A stretch of DNA of 64,000 nucleotides from contig JAPZTW010000003.1 in NCBI GenBank assembly GCA_027533105.1, positions 182,183 through 246,182 on the forward strand, read 5' to 3'. This DNA comes from Sphingomonadaceae bacterium. Lineage in GTDB: Bacteria; Pseudomonadota; Alphaproteobacteria; Sphingomonadales; Sphingomonadaceae. Positions 36,207 through 44,545 of this stretch are shown one piece after another; the stretch's first letter is position 1; each line of letters starts with the position of its first letter. Below the pieces are notes generated by a model. The model searched no databases, was not told the DNA's origin, and saw nothing but the letters and a program-made list of their open reading frames with translations. The translations under genes and the position numbers were made by a program.

Positions 36207-36649
36207 CAGGCGGAGCCATCCTTGCGGCGAAAGCCCAGGCCATCGAACAGGTGCAGGTCGATATCGGGATAGTGGCAATCGCTGGCCGCGACCTTGCCGA
36301 TCGCCACCAGCACGCAGGGCTCGTCCGTACGGTTCTGGAAGACGTGACCGTTGCCATCTCCCTTGGGGAAGGCCGCGATATCGCCCGCGCGAACCAGCGT
36401 CTCGCCATGGTCGTCGACCAGCACGGCTTCGCCGGACAGCATGATCACCAGTTCGTCCTCGCCTTCGTGCCAGTGGCGCTGGCCGGACCAGGCACCGGGT
36501 TCGAGCACCACATGCGTGACCCCGAAATCCTCGATCCCGGCAATCGCCGCCAGCTTGCGATAAAGCCGGCCACGAACCTGATCGGCATAGGGCGGCGGAT
36601 AACCGCTGGCATTGGTCTGCGGGATGGCGGCGAGATCGATCTTGGGCAT
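36203..36649 (-). CDS. Cupin-domain protein
   Basis: A 148-residue single-cupin protein: PGAWSGQRHWHEGEDELVIMLSGEAVLVDD provides motif 1 (two His and a Glu for metal) and AGDIAAFPKGDGNGHVFQNRTDEP motif 2 with the last His. The C-terminus ends DCHYPDIDLHLFDGLGFRRKDGSAC, a pattern seen in cupins annotated as transcriptional-regulator-like or DMSP-lyase-like, though none is proven. ATG 36649 follows GGAGCG. Divergent from dapE. Confidence 0.88.
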   Translation of the reverse strand: MPKIDLAAIPQTNASGYPPPYADQVRGRLYRKLAAIAGIEDFGVTHVVLEPGAWSGQRHWHEGEDELVIMLSGEAVLVDDHGETLVRAGDIAAFPKGDGNGHVFQNRTDEPCVLVAIGKVAASDCHYPDIDLHLFDGLGFRRKDGSAC

Positions 36650-36701
36650 GGGGCGCTCCGACTTGCGGCGCTGCGGCATACACCATATGCCAGCGCCGAC
36701 C

Positions 36702-37850
36702 ATGCGTGAAACTACCCCGCCCGCCGCACCGCCGCCCGTCCTGCCGCTGGCCGAAGCGCTGATTGCCTGTCCCAGCGTGACGCCGGCCACCGGCATGGTG
36801 TTCGACTGCCTGGAACAGCAGCTGGTGCCGCTGGGCTTTGCGGTCCACCGCTTCCTCGCCGGTGAAGCGCCCGACGGGCCGGTCGAGAACCTCTTCGCCA
36901 TTCGCCAGGGGCCAGCGGGGAGCCGCCATTTCGGCTTTGCCGGGCACCTCGACGTGGTCCCGCCGGGCGAAGGCTGGACAGCCGGGGCCTTTGCGCCCGA
37001 AGTGCGGGGTGATCTGCTCTATGGTCGCGGCGCGGTCGACATGAAGGGCTCGATCGCGGCAATGGTCGCGGCCGTGGCGGCGATCCCGGCCGAGGCCGGG
37101 ACGATCAGCTTCATCATCACCGGGGACGAAGAAGGCCCGGCCCGCTTCGGCACCGTGCCGCTGATCGAGCACATGCGCGCAGTGGAAGCGATCCCCGACC
37201 TGATCCTGGTGGGCGAGCCGACCTCCGTGCACCGGCTGGGCGACATGATGAAGATCGGACGGCGCGGCTCGGTCAATATCTGGCTGACGGTCGAGGGCGG
37301 CGAAGGCCACGTGGCCTATCCGCACCTTGCCAACAACCCGATCGGGCCGCTGGTCAACATGCTGGCCGAACTGAACGCGCTGGTGCTGGACGAGGGGACC
37401 AACTGGTTCCAGCCGTCGAACCTCGAAATCACCGACATCACCGTGGGCAACCCGGCCACCAATGTGATCCCGGCCCGCGCCCATGCCCGCCTGTCGATCC
37501 GCTTCAACGACCTGCACACCGGACAGGGCCTGGCCGATCGGGTCAGCGCCATTGCCGAAAAGCATGGTGGCAGTGCCCGCGCGGTGATCTCGGGCGAAGC
37601 CTTCCTGACCCCGCCCGGCGATTTTTCGGCAATGGTCGCCCGCGCGGTCGAGGCCGAGACCGGCCTGACGCCCGAGGCCAGCACCACCGGGGGAACCAGC
37701 GATGCACGGTTCCTCAAGGCGCTGTGCCCGGTGATCGAGTTCGGCCTGTGCAACGCAACCATGCACAAGCGCGACGAGGCTGTCGCCGTGGCCGACCTTG
37801 ACGTGCTGGCGCGGATCTATGCGCGCATTGCACAGGCCGCGCTGGCATGA
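36702..37850 (+). CDS. dapE: Succinyl-diaminopimelate desuccinylase
   Basis: Zinc enzyme of the succinylase branch of lysine and meso-diaminopimelate synthesis. About 382 residues of the M20 fold: zinc ligands in GFAGHLDVVPPGE (His), GRGAVDMKG (Asp), ITGDEEGPA (catalytic Glu then ligand Glu), VGEPTSVHRLGDMMKIGRRGS and near the end CNATMHKRDE (His). TGGTSDARF is DapE-specific. The start may be ATG 36702 or ATG 36687; neither has a strong ribosome site. Its pathway partner dapB is 3 kb downstream on the other strand. A palindromic repeat starts two bases after the stop. Confidence 0.95.
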   Translation: MRETTPPAAPPPVLPLAEALIACPSVTPATGMVFDCLEQQLVPLGFAVHRFLAGEAPDGPVENLFAIRQGPAGSRHFGFAGHLDVVPPGEGWTAGAFAPEVRGDLLYGRGAVDMKGSIAAMVAAVAAIPAEAGTISFIITGDEEGPARFGTVPLIEHMRAVEAIPDLILVGEPTSVHRLGDMMKIGRRGSVNIWLTVEGGEGHVAYPHLANNPIGPLVNMLAELNALVLDEGTNWFQPSNLEITDITVGNPATNVIPARAHARLSIRFNDLHTGQGLADRVSAIAEKHGGSARAVISGEAFLTPPGDFSAMVARAVEAETGLTPEASTTGGTSDARFLKALCPVIEFGLCNATMHKRDEAVAVADLDVLARIYARIAQAALA

Positions 37851-37852
37851 TC

Positions 37853-37938
37853 GTCGTCCCGGACCCGATCCGGGACCGCTGGCCGACTGACAGACCGGGT
37901 GATCTTCCGCCAGCGATCCCGGCTTGCGTCGGGATGAC
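37853..37938. repeat. Palindromic extragenic repeat, copy A
   Basis: Begins GTCGTCCCGG and ends GGGATGACGA. Two small hairpins of the type TCCCGG...CCGGGA, flanked internally by CGCTGGC and its inverted counterpart GCCAGCG, are arranged head to head. Same plan as copies at 52468-52549 and 53356-53426. Lies in the dapE-symporter gap; no gene is present. Confidence 0.75.
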
Positions 37939-38034
37939 GAACAGACGGCGCCTGCCGGAGTGGACATTGCTCCAGCCATGACAGCCTGTTAGGCTGCTCA
38001 GCAACAATCTTTCGCTCTTGGGGGACGCATTGCC

Positions 38035-39396
38035 ATGGACCGGCGCCTGACACTCTACATCCTGATCGGCATGGTGCTGGGCGTGGTGGCCGGCTGGCTG
38101 GTCTTCACCTTCATCCCCAAGGGCGTGGTAACGGTCTGGCCCTTCGGCGTGGAAGCCGATCTCAAGGACCTGTACCTCAAGTCGTTCGGCCTGCTCTCCA
38201 GCATCTTCCTCAGCCTGATCAAGATGCTGGTCGCGCCGCTGATCCTCTCGACCATCGTGGTCGGCATCGCCCATATGGGCGATAGCGCGGCGCTGGGCCG
38301 GATCGGGTTCCGCGCGATTGCCTGGTTCATCATCGCCAGCCTGATCTCGATCGGGCTGGGGCTGGTGATGGTCAACTTCTTCCAGCCCGGGGTCGGCGTC
38401 GATGTGTCCTCGGCCACGGCAGCCTCGGTCGGCACGGTGGCGAAGCTCGATTTCTTCGACTTCATCCTGCACATCTTCCCGAAGAACGCCTTCGAGGCGA
38501 TGGCCACCAACAATATCCTGCAGATCCTGGTCTTCTCGCTGTTCGCCGGGGTGGCGCTCTCCGCCATCGGCGAAAAGGGCGCGCCGCTGGTGCGTGGGGC
38601 CGATGCCCTGGCTGAAATGATGCTGCAGATCACCGGCTATGTGATGCGCTTTGCCCCCTTCGCGGTGTTCGGCGCCCTGGCCAAGGTGGTGGCATCGAGC
38701 GGCCTTGGCATCCTTGGCACCTATGTCGAGCTGGTGACCGAGTTCTACCTCTCGCTTGGCATCCTCTGGCTGATCCTGCTGGGGATCGGCGCGCTGTTCC
38801 TGGGCGGGCGGATCTTCACCCTGATCCGCTACATCCGCGAGCCGATGATGATCGCCTTCTCGACCGCATCGAGCGAGGCCGCCCTGCCCAAGCTGTTCGA
38901 ACAGCTGGACCGGTTCGGCGTGCCGCGGCGGATTTCGGGCTTCATGCTGCCGCTGGGCTACTCGTTCAACCTCGACGGCTCGATGATGTACATGAGCTTC
39001 GCGACGATCTTCATCGCCCAGGCCTATGGCATCGACCTGTCGATCGGCACGCAGATCGCGATCCTGCTGACGCTGATGATCAGTTCGAAGGGCGTGGCCG
39101 CCGTGCCGCGCGCCAGCCTGGTGGTGATCACCGGCACGCTCGCCATGTTCGGCCTGCCGGTGGAAGGCGTGGCGATCATCCTGGCGATCGACCAGTTCCT
39201 CGACATGGGCCGCACCGCCACCAACGTGGTCGGCAATGCCGTGGCAACCTCGGTCATCACCAAGTGGGAAGGCATGCTGGAAGCGCCCGAGCCGGAATTC
39301 GTCGAGCATCCCCACGCCCCGGCCCATACCGCCGCCGATGGCCGGGCCGGGCTGGAGCTGGATCCGTCGAACTTCGACGACGAGCGGAAGGGCTAG
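38035..39396 (+). CDS. Dicarboxylate/amino acid:cation symporter (DAACS family)
   Basis: A 453-residue secondary transporter of the GltP/DctA type. About eight membrane helices and two hairpins are visible. Family motifs include FLSLIKMLVAPLILSTIVVGIAHMG (helix 2-3), TNNILQILVFSLFAGVAL, AFSTASSEAALPKLFEQ (the serine-rich HP1 loop), GYSFNLDGSMMYM (helix 7 with the NMDGT-like sodium site as NLDGS), SSKGVAAVPRASLVV (HP2) and DQFLDMGRTATNVVGNAVAT (helix 8 with the substrate-binding Asp, Arg and Asn). Arg rather than Asp/Cys in the helix 8 pocket favours glutamate, aspartate or C4-dicarboxylates. SD GGGGGA before ATG 38035. Confidence 0.93.
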   Translation: MDRRLTLYILIGMVLGVVAGWLVFTFIPKGVVTVWPFGVEADLKDLYLKSFGLLSSIFLSLIKMLVAPLILSTIVVGIAHMGDSAALGRIGFRAIAWFIIASLISIGLGLVMVNFFQPGVGVDVSSATAASVGTVAKLDFFDFILHIFPKNAFEAMATNNILQILVFSLFAGVALSAIGEKGAPLVRGADALAEMMLQITGYVMRFAPFAVFGALAKVVASSGLGILGTYVELVTEFYLSLGILWLILLGIGALFLGGRIFTLIRYIREPMMIAFSTASSEAALPKLFEQLDRFGVPRRISGFMLPLGYSFNLDGSMMYMSFATIFIAQAYGIDLSIGTQIAILLTLMISSKGVAAVPRASLVVITGTLAMFGLPVEGVAIILAIDQFLDMGRTATNVVGNAVATSVITKWEGMLEAPEPEFVEHPHAPAHTAADGRAGLELDPSNFDDERKG

Positions 39397-40052
39397 GCGA
39401 TCTTCGCCTTGCCCTTCTGGGCCAGGGTCTTGGGCTTGTAACCGCACAGGTCCGCCACCGGGCAGCGCCAGCACTCAGGCGTGCGGGCCTTGCAGATGTA
39501 GCGGCCGTGGAGGATCAACCAGTGGTGCGCGCCGACCCGGAAGGGCTGGGGCACCTTCTTCTCCAGCGCCTTTTCGACCGCCAGCACGGTCTTGCCCTTG
39601 GCGAGGCCGGTGCGGTTGCCGACGCGGAAGATATGGGTGTCGACCGCAAAGGTCTCGGCCCCGAAGGCGCAGTTCATCACCACGTTGGCGGTCTTGCGAC
39701 CAACGCCGGGCAGGCTGGTCAGCACGTCGCGGTCGGCCGGCACTTCCCCGCCGAAATCGCGCACCAGGATTTCCGACAGGGCGATCACGTTCCTGGCCTT
39801 CGAATTGAACAGGCCGATCGTCTTGATGTGCTGCTTAAGCCCTTCCTCGCCCAGGTCGATCATAGCCTGCGGGGTCTGCACCTGTTCGAACAGGCGGCGC
39901 GTGGCCTTGTTGACGCCCACGTCGGTTGCCTGGGCGGAGAGCACCACGGCCACCAGCAGCTGATAGGTATTACCGAACTCCAGCTCGGTCACGGGCGAGG
40001 GGTTATCCTCGGCCAGGCGGCGGAAGAACTCGAAAATCGCCTCGCGCTTCAT
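39393..40052 (-). CDS. nth: Endonuclease III
   Basis: DNA glycosylase/AP lyase removing oxidised pyrimidines. 219 residues: the helix-hairpin-helix LTSLPGVGRKTANVVMN with catalytic Lys, the Asp in FAVDTHIFRVGNR and the iron-sulfur cluster loop C-x6-C-x2-C-x5-C (CKARTPECWRCPVADLC). Length is typical. It is the last gene of the run dapB-HEAGH protein-nth; its stop overlaps the convergent symporter stop in CTAG (39393-39396). Confidence 0.97.
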   Translation of the reverse strand: MKREAIFEFFRRLAEDNPSPVTELEFGNTYQLLVAVVLSAQATDVGVNKATRRLFEQVQTPQAMIDLGEEGLKQHIKTIGLFNSKARNVIALSEILVRDFGGEVPADRDVLTSLPGVGRKTANVVMNCAFGAETFAVDTHIFRVGNRTGLAKGKTVLAVEKALEKKVPQPFRVGAHHWLILHGRYICKARTPECWRCPVADLCGYKPKTLAQKGKAKIA

Positions 40053-40064
40053 TGCCCGCTCCGC

Positions 40065-40589
40065 TCAGCGCAGCCAGCGCGACATGGCCGGGAAAGCGCC
40101 CGGGACCGGACCGCTGCCGGGGTTGGGAGCCACGGTCATGCCCCACCAGGCGAGCAGCGGCGTGCCGACCGAACCGTCGCCCTCGAAGGCATCGATCAGG
40201 GCCTGCGATCCGCCGCGGTAGCCATCGGGATGGAACAGCACCGGCAAAGGCACGCCGCAGGCGCGCGCCGCCGCCACCGACCAGGCGATCGCCGCCATTT
40301 CCTCGGCCGGATCGGTGCCGACATCGCTCACCGCGGCGCGGCGCGGCTGCTCGATCACGGCGATATGGCCAGCCTCGTGCAGCAGGTCGCCGGGATAGGC
40401 CGCCACGGCGGGATCGATCCGCAGGCAGCCCTGGTGCACATCCATCCCCGGCACGAAAGTCCGCTCGGCAATCGGTGCGATCCGCACTTCGATGCCGATC
40501 TCCTGGACAAAGGCGCAGATCGCCTGCGCGGCTTCAATCCCGCCGGGCTCAAGCCAGCGGCATTGGGCCACGGCATCCGGCCCGATCAT
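40065..40589 (-). CDS. Uncharacterised protein with HEAGH zinc-metallopeptidase-like motif
   Basis: A 174-residue soluble protein that I cannot place in a named family. The centre reads YPGDLLHEAGHIAVIEQP, where HEAGH fits the HExxH zinc motif, followed about 30 residues later by DPAEEMAAIAWS, which could supply a third Glu ligand as in gluzincins. The N-terminal part (IGIEVRIAPIAERTFVPGMDVHQGCLRIDP) is beta-rich. No signal peptide. Its ATG overlaps the dapB stop (ATGA at 40589-40586) and nth follows 12 bases on, so it is cotranscribed with housekeeping genes. Peptidase activity is inference. Confidence 0.75.
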   Translation of the reverse strand: MIGPDAVAQCRWLEPGGIEAAQAICAFVQEIGIEVRIAPIAERTFVPGMDVHQGCLRIDPAVAAYPGDLLHEAGHIAVIEQPRRAAVSDVGTDPAEEMAAIAWSVAAARACGVPLPVLFHPDGYRGGSQALIDAFEGDGSVGTPLLAWWGMTVAPNPGSGPVPGAFPAMSRWLR

Positions 40590-41314
40590 AGCCCCAGCAC
40601 CTCACCCATGCCGTAACGCCCGGCCGGCCGGCCCACCAGCCACTGCGCCGCGCGGACCGCACCCTTGGCGAAGATGCTGCGGTTTTCCGCCAGGTGCGTC
40701 AGCGCGAGGCGCTCGTCCGCGCCGAGGAAATGGACGGTATGGTCCCCCGCCACCGATCCGCCGCGCAAGCTGGCAAAGCCGATGGCGCCCGGCCCGCGCG
40801 CGCCGGTAATCCCGTCGCGGCCGCGTTCGGCATGGCTGCCAAGGTCGATGCCCCGGCCCGCCGCCGCCGCCGCGCCAAGCAGCAGCGCGGTCCCCGAGGG
40901 CGCATCGACCTTCATCCGGTGGTGCGTCTCGGCAATCTCGATATCCCAGTCCTCGCCCAGTCGGCTGGCCGCCTCGCGCACCAAGTGGGCCAGCAGGGTG
41001 ACGCCGAGCGAGGTATTGCCGGTCTGCAGCACGGCGATCCGTTCGGCGGCGCTGTCGCACAGCCAGTGGTGGCGTTCTTCGAGGCCCGTCGTGCCGACCA
41101 CAATCGGCACGCCCGCCGCCATGGCGACATCAAGATTGCCTTCGAGCGCGGCGGGGGCGGAGAAATCGACCAGCACGTCGCTGGCCGCGGCCAGACCCGC
41201 CAGGTCATCGCCCTTGTCGACCCCGCCCGCCAGTTCCTGCCCGGCAGCGGCGATCGCCTCGACCAGAGCCTGCCCCATGCGCCCCGCGCTGCCGATAATG
41301 CCGATTCTTGCCAT
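40586..41314 (-). CDS. dapB: 4-hydroxy-tetrahydrodipicolinate reductase
   Basis: Reduces the cyclic intermediate to tetrahydrodipicolinate in lysine and diaminopimelate synthesis. 242 residues: nucleotide-binding IGIIGSAGRMGQALVEAI at the N-terminus, VDFSAPAALEGNLDVAMAAGVPIVVGTTGL, the family signature EIAETHHRMKVDAPSGTAL (catalytic His and Lys region) and the C-terminal GDHTVHFLGADERLALTHLAENRSIFAKGAVRAA. ATG 41314. First gene of dapB-HEAGH protein-nth, translationally coupled to the second. Confidence 0.97.
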   Translation of the reverse strand: MARIGIIGSAGRMGQALVEAIAAAGQELAGGVDKGDDLAGLAAASDVLVDFSAPAALEGNLDVAMAAGVPIVVGTTGLEERHHWLCDSAAERIAVLQTGNTSLGVTLLAHLVREAASRLGEDWDIEIAETHHRMKVDAPSGTALLLGAAAAAGRGIDLGSHAERGRDGITGARGPGAIGFASLRGGSVAGDHTVHFLGADERLALTHLAENRSIFAKGAVRAAQWLVGRPAGRYGMGEVLGL

Positions 41315-41403
41315 TGCGATCCCCAGTGCTGGCTTGCTTCATGGGCGACATCGGCCAAATCCGCAACACGGGGGCCCGATCCGGCCCGTTAATGGGCAAG
41401 TTG

Positions 41404-41440
41404 GCGACGGTTGGCGGGATGCGCACCGTCGCTCGTTTTT
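41404..41440 (+). terminator. Orphan intrinsic terminator on the + strand
   Basis: GCGACGGT (41404-41411) pairs perfectly with ACCGTCGC (41425-41432) and is followed by TCGTTTTT (41433-41440). Both flanking genes are on the minus strand and no + strand gene lies upstream within 1.9 kb, so it may end a small RNA transcribed from about 41320-41400. Confidence 0.6.
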
Positions 41441-41465
41441 CCCGCCCCCTTCGCCCACCCGGAAA

Positions 41466-41930
41466 CTATTCGGTTCGCTGGGACTGCGGCGGGGATTGGT
41501 AGGTCGAGGGCCGCTTGTGCGCGATCATCGGGAACGTTTCGCCGCCATGGTAGGTAACCAGGCCGCACATGAAGTCGCCCTTGCCCGAAAGCGTGCCGTT
41601 GAACAGGACATCGCCCCCAAGAGACGCGACGACCATGTGGACCTTGTTGCCATCCAGGTCGATCTTGCGAAGGACCACCGGGGCGGTCCTGGTGGGTACC
41701 AGCGAGCCACCATAGTCTGCGCCGACAAAGCCAATCGACAGCAGCCCGAAGCTTGGCGTGCCGCCCGGAACCATCAGGAAATCCCATTGCCCGTGAAGGT
41801 TCGGAGCCTCACCTCCCGCCTGCGCTGGCCCGGCACTGCAATTCAAGTCGACCGGCTTTGCAGGCTGTGCTGCAAGAGTGGAAGGTGCCAGCAATGAGGC
41901 TGCCAGGACCAGCGTCTGCAAAAATCTCAT
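41466..41930 (-). CDS. Secreted protein of unknown function
   Basis: A 154-residue protein with a signal peptide (MRFLQTLVLAASLLAPSTLAAQ). The mature part is beta-rich with LHGQWDFLMVPGGTPSFGLLSIGFVGADYG, IDLDGNKVHMVVASLGGDVLFNGTLSGKGDFMCGLVTYHGGETFPMIAHKRPS; two Cys could pair. The pattern (a lipocalin- or DUF2147-like small barrel with WxF start and repeated GGDVLFNG/GKGDF turns) is suggestive only; I do not recognise a named family. Three ATGs in a row occur; the third (41930) is best spaced from GGAGA. It is divergent from a LytTR regulator, whose candidate operator lies in the shared 130-base region. Confidence 0.72.
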   Translation of the reverse strand: MRFLQTLVLAASLLAPSTLAAQPAKPVDLNCSAGPAQAGGEAPNLHGQWDFLMVPGGTPSFGLLSIGFVGADYGGSLVPTRTAPVVLRKIDLDGNKVHMVVASLGGDVLFNGTLSGKGDFMCGLVTYHGGETFPMIAHKRPSTYQSPPQSQRTE

Positions 41931-42019
41931 CATCATTCTCCGGATCGAAAATGCCGTCGGCGCAATGTGCGCCCGCGTCGGCCGGGATCCGGCAACATCC
42001 ATCAAGTCGACAAGCCGGC

Positions 42020-42050
42020 TTTTCGCCAATAGCTTCCGCTTTTTCGCCAA
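42020..42050. promoter_or_regulatory. Candidate LytTR operator (direct repeat)
   Basis: TTTTCGCCAA occurs at 42020-42029 and again at 42041-42050, 21 bases apart start to start, i.e. two helical turns. LytTR domains are known to bind two direct repeats in this phasing. The pair lies ten bases before the regulator ATG and 90 bases from the divergent secreted-protein start. Confidence 0.5.
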
Positions 42051-42060
42051 GGCAGAGACG

Positions 42061-42864
42061 ATGCAGTTCACGCAGCGCCAATGGTCAGTTCCAGCGCGAT
42101 TGAGACCATTTGCAGCGGCCATCCCGCTTGGCCTGCTCCTTGGCTTCGCCGGCCCGTTCGGTTCCTACCCCGCCTATCCGACCTTGATTCGCTACGCATT
42201 CTGGCTGGGGCTCACGCTGGCGGGGGTGGCGGCTATGGTCACAGTCAACGCCCTGCCGGTTGTGGCCAGGCTTCGCGAAGGTGCGGTGCGCATCGTGGCA
42301 GTCGCGGTGATCTCGGCATTGCCGATGACCTTCGTGGTGGCGTGGACCATCTCGCTGTTGCAGCCAGGCCGGGTATTCGCCCCCCAGCAACTGCTTGCCC
42401 TGTTTGCGGCCGTCGCGCCGGTCCAACTGCTGATCGCCTGGGTGGCGCGAGCGGGCGACCTCGCTGACGGAGCCCACCCGTCACCCGCCTTGCCGGAACT
42501 CGCGGCTGAACCGCCCCCCGCCAGCTTTCCGCCGGCCCTGCTCGGCAAGCTTCCGCCCGAGATTGGCAGCTCTATCGTCGCCCTGGAAACAGAGGATCAC
42601 TATCTGCGTGTCCACACGAGAGGCGGAAGCGCTTTGATCCTGATGCGAATGGCAGATGCGGTAGCCCTGCTTGACCCGCGACTGGGCGCGCAGGTTCATC
42701 GTCGCTGGTGGGTCTCGCAACACGCCGTGACCGGGGTGCGGACGGAAGGACAGAGACTTTACCTCTGTCTCGCCGATCACCGGCTTGTCCCGGTTGGCCG
42801 AACCTTTGCCGCCATGGCCAGGAAGCGGTTTGCCAGCCAGGATCAGGCCACCGACAGGGGTTAG
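42061..42864 (+). CDS. Membrane-anchored LytTR-family transcriptional regulator
   Basis: A 267-residue protein. Four membrane helices fill residues about 15-140 (AIPLGLLLGFAGPFG; LIRYAFWLGLTLAGVAAMVTV; IVAVAVISALPMTFVVAWTI; LLALFAAVAPVQLLIAWVA). A linker precedes a C-terminal LytTR DNA-binding domain (about 170-260) with SIVALETEDHYLRVHTRGGSALILMRMADAVALL, VHRRWWVSQHAVTGV and LVPVGRTFAAMARKRF, the usual LytTR blocks. No receiver domain, so it belongs to the membrane LytTR class that senses directly. ATG 42061. A direct repeat just upstream is the obvious candidate binding site; the divergent secreted protein is a likely target. Confidence 0.9.
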   Translation: MQFTQRQWSVPARLRPFAAAIPLGLLLGFAGPFGSYPAYPTLIRYAFWLGLTLAGVAAMVTVNALPVVARLREGAVRIVAVAVISALPMTFVVAWTISLLQPGRVFAPQQLLALFAAVAPVQLLIAWVARAGDLADGAHPSPALPELAAEPPPASFPPALLGKLPPEIGSSIVALETEDHYLRVHTRGGSALILMRMADAVALLDPRLGAQVHRRWWVSQHAVTGVRTEGQRLYLCLADHRLVPVGRTFAAMARKRFASQDQATDRG

Positions 42865-42958
42865 GTTGTTTCGCGCCAGGTGCCGGGAGGGCCGTGGGGC
42901 TAGCGCAAGCCGAGCAGCTGGCATTGGCTATCGCACTGCGATCCTGCATAGCTGATGG

Positions 42959-43660
42959 ATGGGAACCGTCCGCAACATCGTGATCCTGACCGGCGCGGGC
43001 ATTTCCGCCGAAAGCGGGATCGATACCTTCCGCTCGGCCGGGGGCCTGTGGGAACAGCACCGGGTGGAGGATGTCGCCACGCCCGAAGCCTTTGCGCGCG
43101 ATCCGGAGCTGGTGCTGCGCTTCTACGACATGCGCCGCGCCGCCATTCAGGAAAAGCTGCCCAACCCGGCGCACTTCGCCCTGGCCGAGCTGGACGCGAA
43201 GTGGAAAGGCGGGCTGCTGATCGTGACGCAGAACGTCGACGATCTTCACACCCGCGCGGGCGCGCGGCGGGTGCTGCACATGCATGGCGAGCACCTCAAG
43301 GCCTGGTGCACCAGCTGCGATGTCCGTTCCCACTGGCGGGGACCGCTGATCGAGCGACCACCCTGCCCGGTCTGCCAGGCCCGCACCCTGCGACCCGATG
43401 TCGTCTGGTTCGGGGAAATTCCCTATCGCATGGGCGAGATCTACGCCGCCCTGCGCGAGGCGGACCTGTTCGTCTCGATCGGCACCTCGGGCGCGGTCTA
43501 TCCGGCTGCGGGGCTGGTCCGCAATGCACGGGACCTGGGCATTGCCACGCTTGAGCTCAACCTGGAGCGCAGCCAGGGGTCGGACTGGTTCCACGAAAGC
43601 AGGCAAGGCCCGGCCAGCGCGCTGGTGCCCCAATGGGTCGAGGAAATCCTGGCCAAATAA
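42959..43660 (+). CDS. cobB: NAD-dependent protein deacylase (sirtuin)
   Basis: Removes acyl groups from lysine using NAD. 233 residues with ILTGAGISAESGIDTFR (NAD pocket), TQNVDDLHTRAG, the catalytic His in LHMHGEHL and a four-Cys zinc module (CTSC, CPVC). WFGEIPY and SIGTSGAVYPAAGL follow. FYDMRR near residue 57 carries the Tyr-x-x-Arg pair that in class III sirtuins (human SIRT5, E. coli CobB) recognises succinyl and malonyl lysine, so desuccinylase activity is likely. The ATG at 42959 has a weak ribosome site. Confidence 0.95.
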   Translation: MGTVRNIVILTGAGISAESGIDTFRSAGGLWEQHRVEDVATPEAFARDPELVLRFYDMRRAAIQEKLPNPAHFALAELDAKWKGGLLIVTQNVDDLHTRAGARRVLHMHGEHLKAWCTSCDVRSHWRGPLIERPPCPVCQARTLRPDVVWFGEIPYRMGEIYAALREADLFVSIGTSGAVYPAAGLVRNARDLGIATLELNLERSQGSDWFHESRQGPASALVPQWVEEILAK

Positions 43661-43741
43661 CTTGTCCCAAGAAAATCGAGCTACTGCGTCATTGCCCCGC
43701 GCCATAGCCAGCCTTCGATCGCCACAATCGAGGGAGCAGCG

Positions 43742-44545
43742 ATGTCGACCGGAAATGCCACTGCCAACACCCAGAGCGCACCGCCGCAGGCCCGTGAGCT
43801 GAGCCCGTGGGTGTTCGTCTTCATGGCCGCGCTTTTCCTGGTGACCGCGCTGGCCGGCTTCATTCCGGATTCGCTGCGCAAGATTGATCTGGTCGCAGCG
43901 GGCCAGCGGCCGCCCTTTCCCGTCATCATGCACGTTCATGCGGGGCTATCGGGCGGGTGGCTGGTTCTGCTGTTCGGCCAGAGCCTGCTTGCCGCGACAG
44001 GCCGGAATGCCCTGCACCGCCAGCTGGGGATGCTCGGCTTCGCCCTGGTGCCCGCAATCCTCCTCGCAATAGTCTTGCTGGTCTACGAAATCGGCACCGA
44101 CTTCGCCAAGGGCTTTGCGGCGATGCCGGCCGGGATGGCCGTTCCGGTGAAAGCCCTGATCACCGGTATCTTCATGGAACAGATCCGGATGTGGTTCGGA
44201 TTCGCGATCTTCATCGGGTGGGCACTTGCCGTTCGCAAGGTTGACCTCGGCATGCACAAGCGATTGCTGATCCTGGGCACCCTCTACCCCTTGCTGGCCG
44301 GGATCGATCGCCTGACCTGGATCCCGAAGGATGGTGCAATCGACCGGGCCACGCTGTTCGATCTGTCACTGATCGTGTGGGCCTTGCCGATGTTCGTCTG
44401 TGACATGTGGCAGACCAGGCGGATCCACCGCGCCTATCGTGCCTGGGCGGTCTATGGCGTGCTTACCGCCATCCCCATTCACCGGTTCTGGGGTGACCCG
44501 GACTGGGTGCGCATTTCGGGAAGCTGGTTCGGCTGGCCCGGCTAA
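43742..44545 (+). CDS. Polytopic membrane protein of unknown function
   Basis: A 267-residue protein with about seven hydrophobic helices, beginning WVFVFMAALFLVTALAGF. Conserved-looking polar residues lie in helix borders: VIMHVHAGLSGGWLVLLFGQSLLAATGRNALHRQLGMLGF has three His and an Arg in a pattern seen in heme-binding or DUF2306-like membrane proteins. KVDLGMHKRLLILGTLYPLLAGIDRL and AIPIHRFWGDPDW follow. I cannot name the family. SD GAGGGAG before ATG 43742. Convergent with the MoeB-like gene (4-base stop overlap). Confidence 0.75.
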   Translation: MSTGNATANTQSAPPQARELSPWVFVFMAALFLVTALAGFIPDSLRKIDLVAAGQRPPFPVIMHVHAGLSGGWLVLLFGQSLLAATGRNALHRQLGMLGFALVPAILLAIVLLVYEIGTDFAKGFAAMPAGMAVPVKALITGIFMEQIRMWFGFAIFIGWALAVRKVDLGMHKRLLILGTLYPLLAGIDRLTWIPKDGAIDRATLFDLSLIVWALPMFVCDMWQTRRIHRAYRAWAVYGVLTAIPIHRFWGDPDWVRISGSWFGWPG

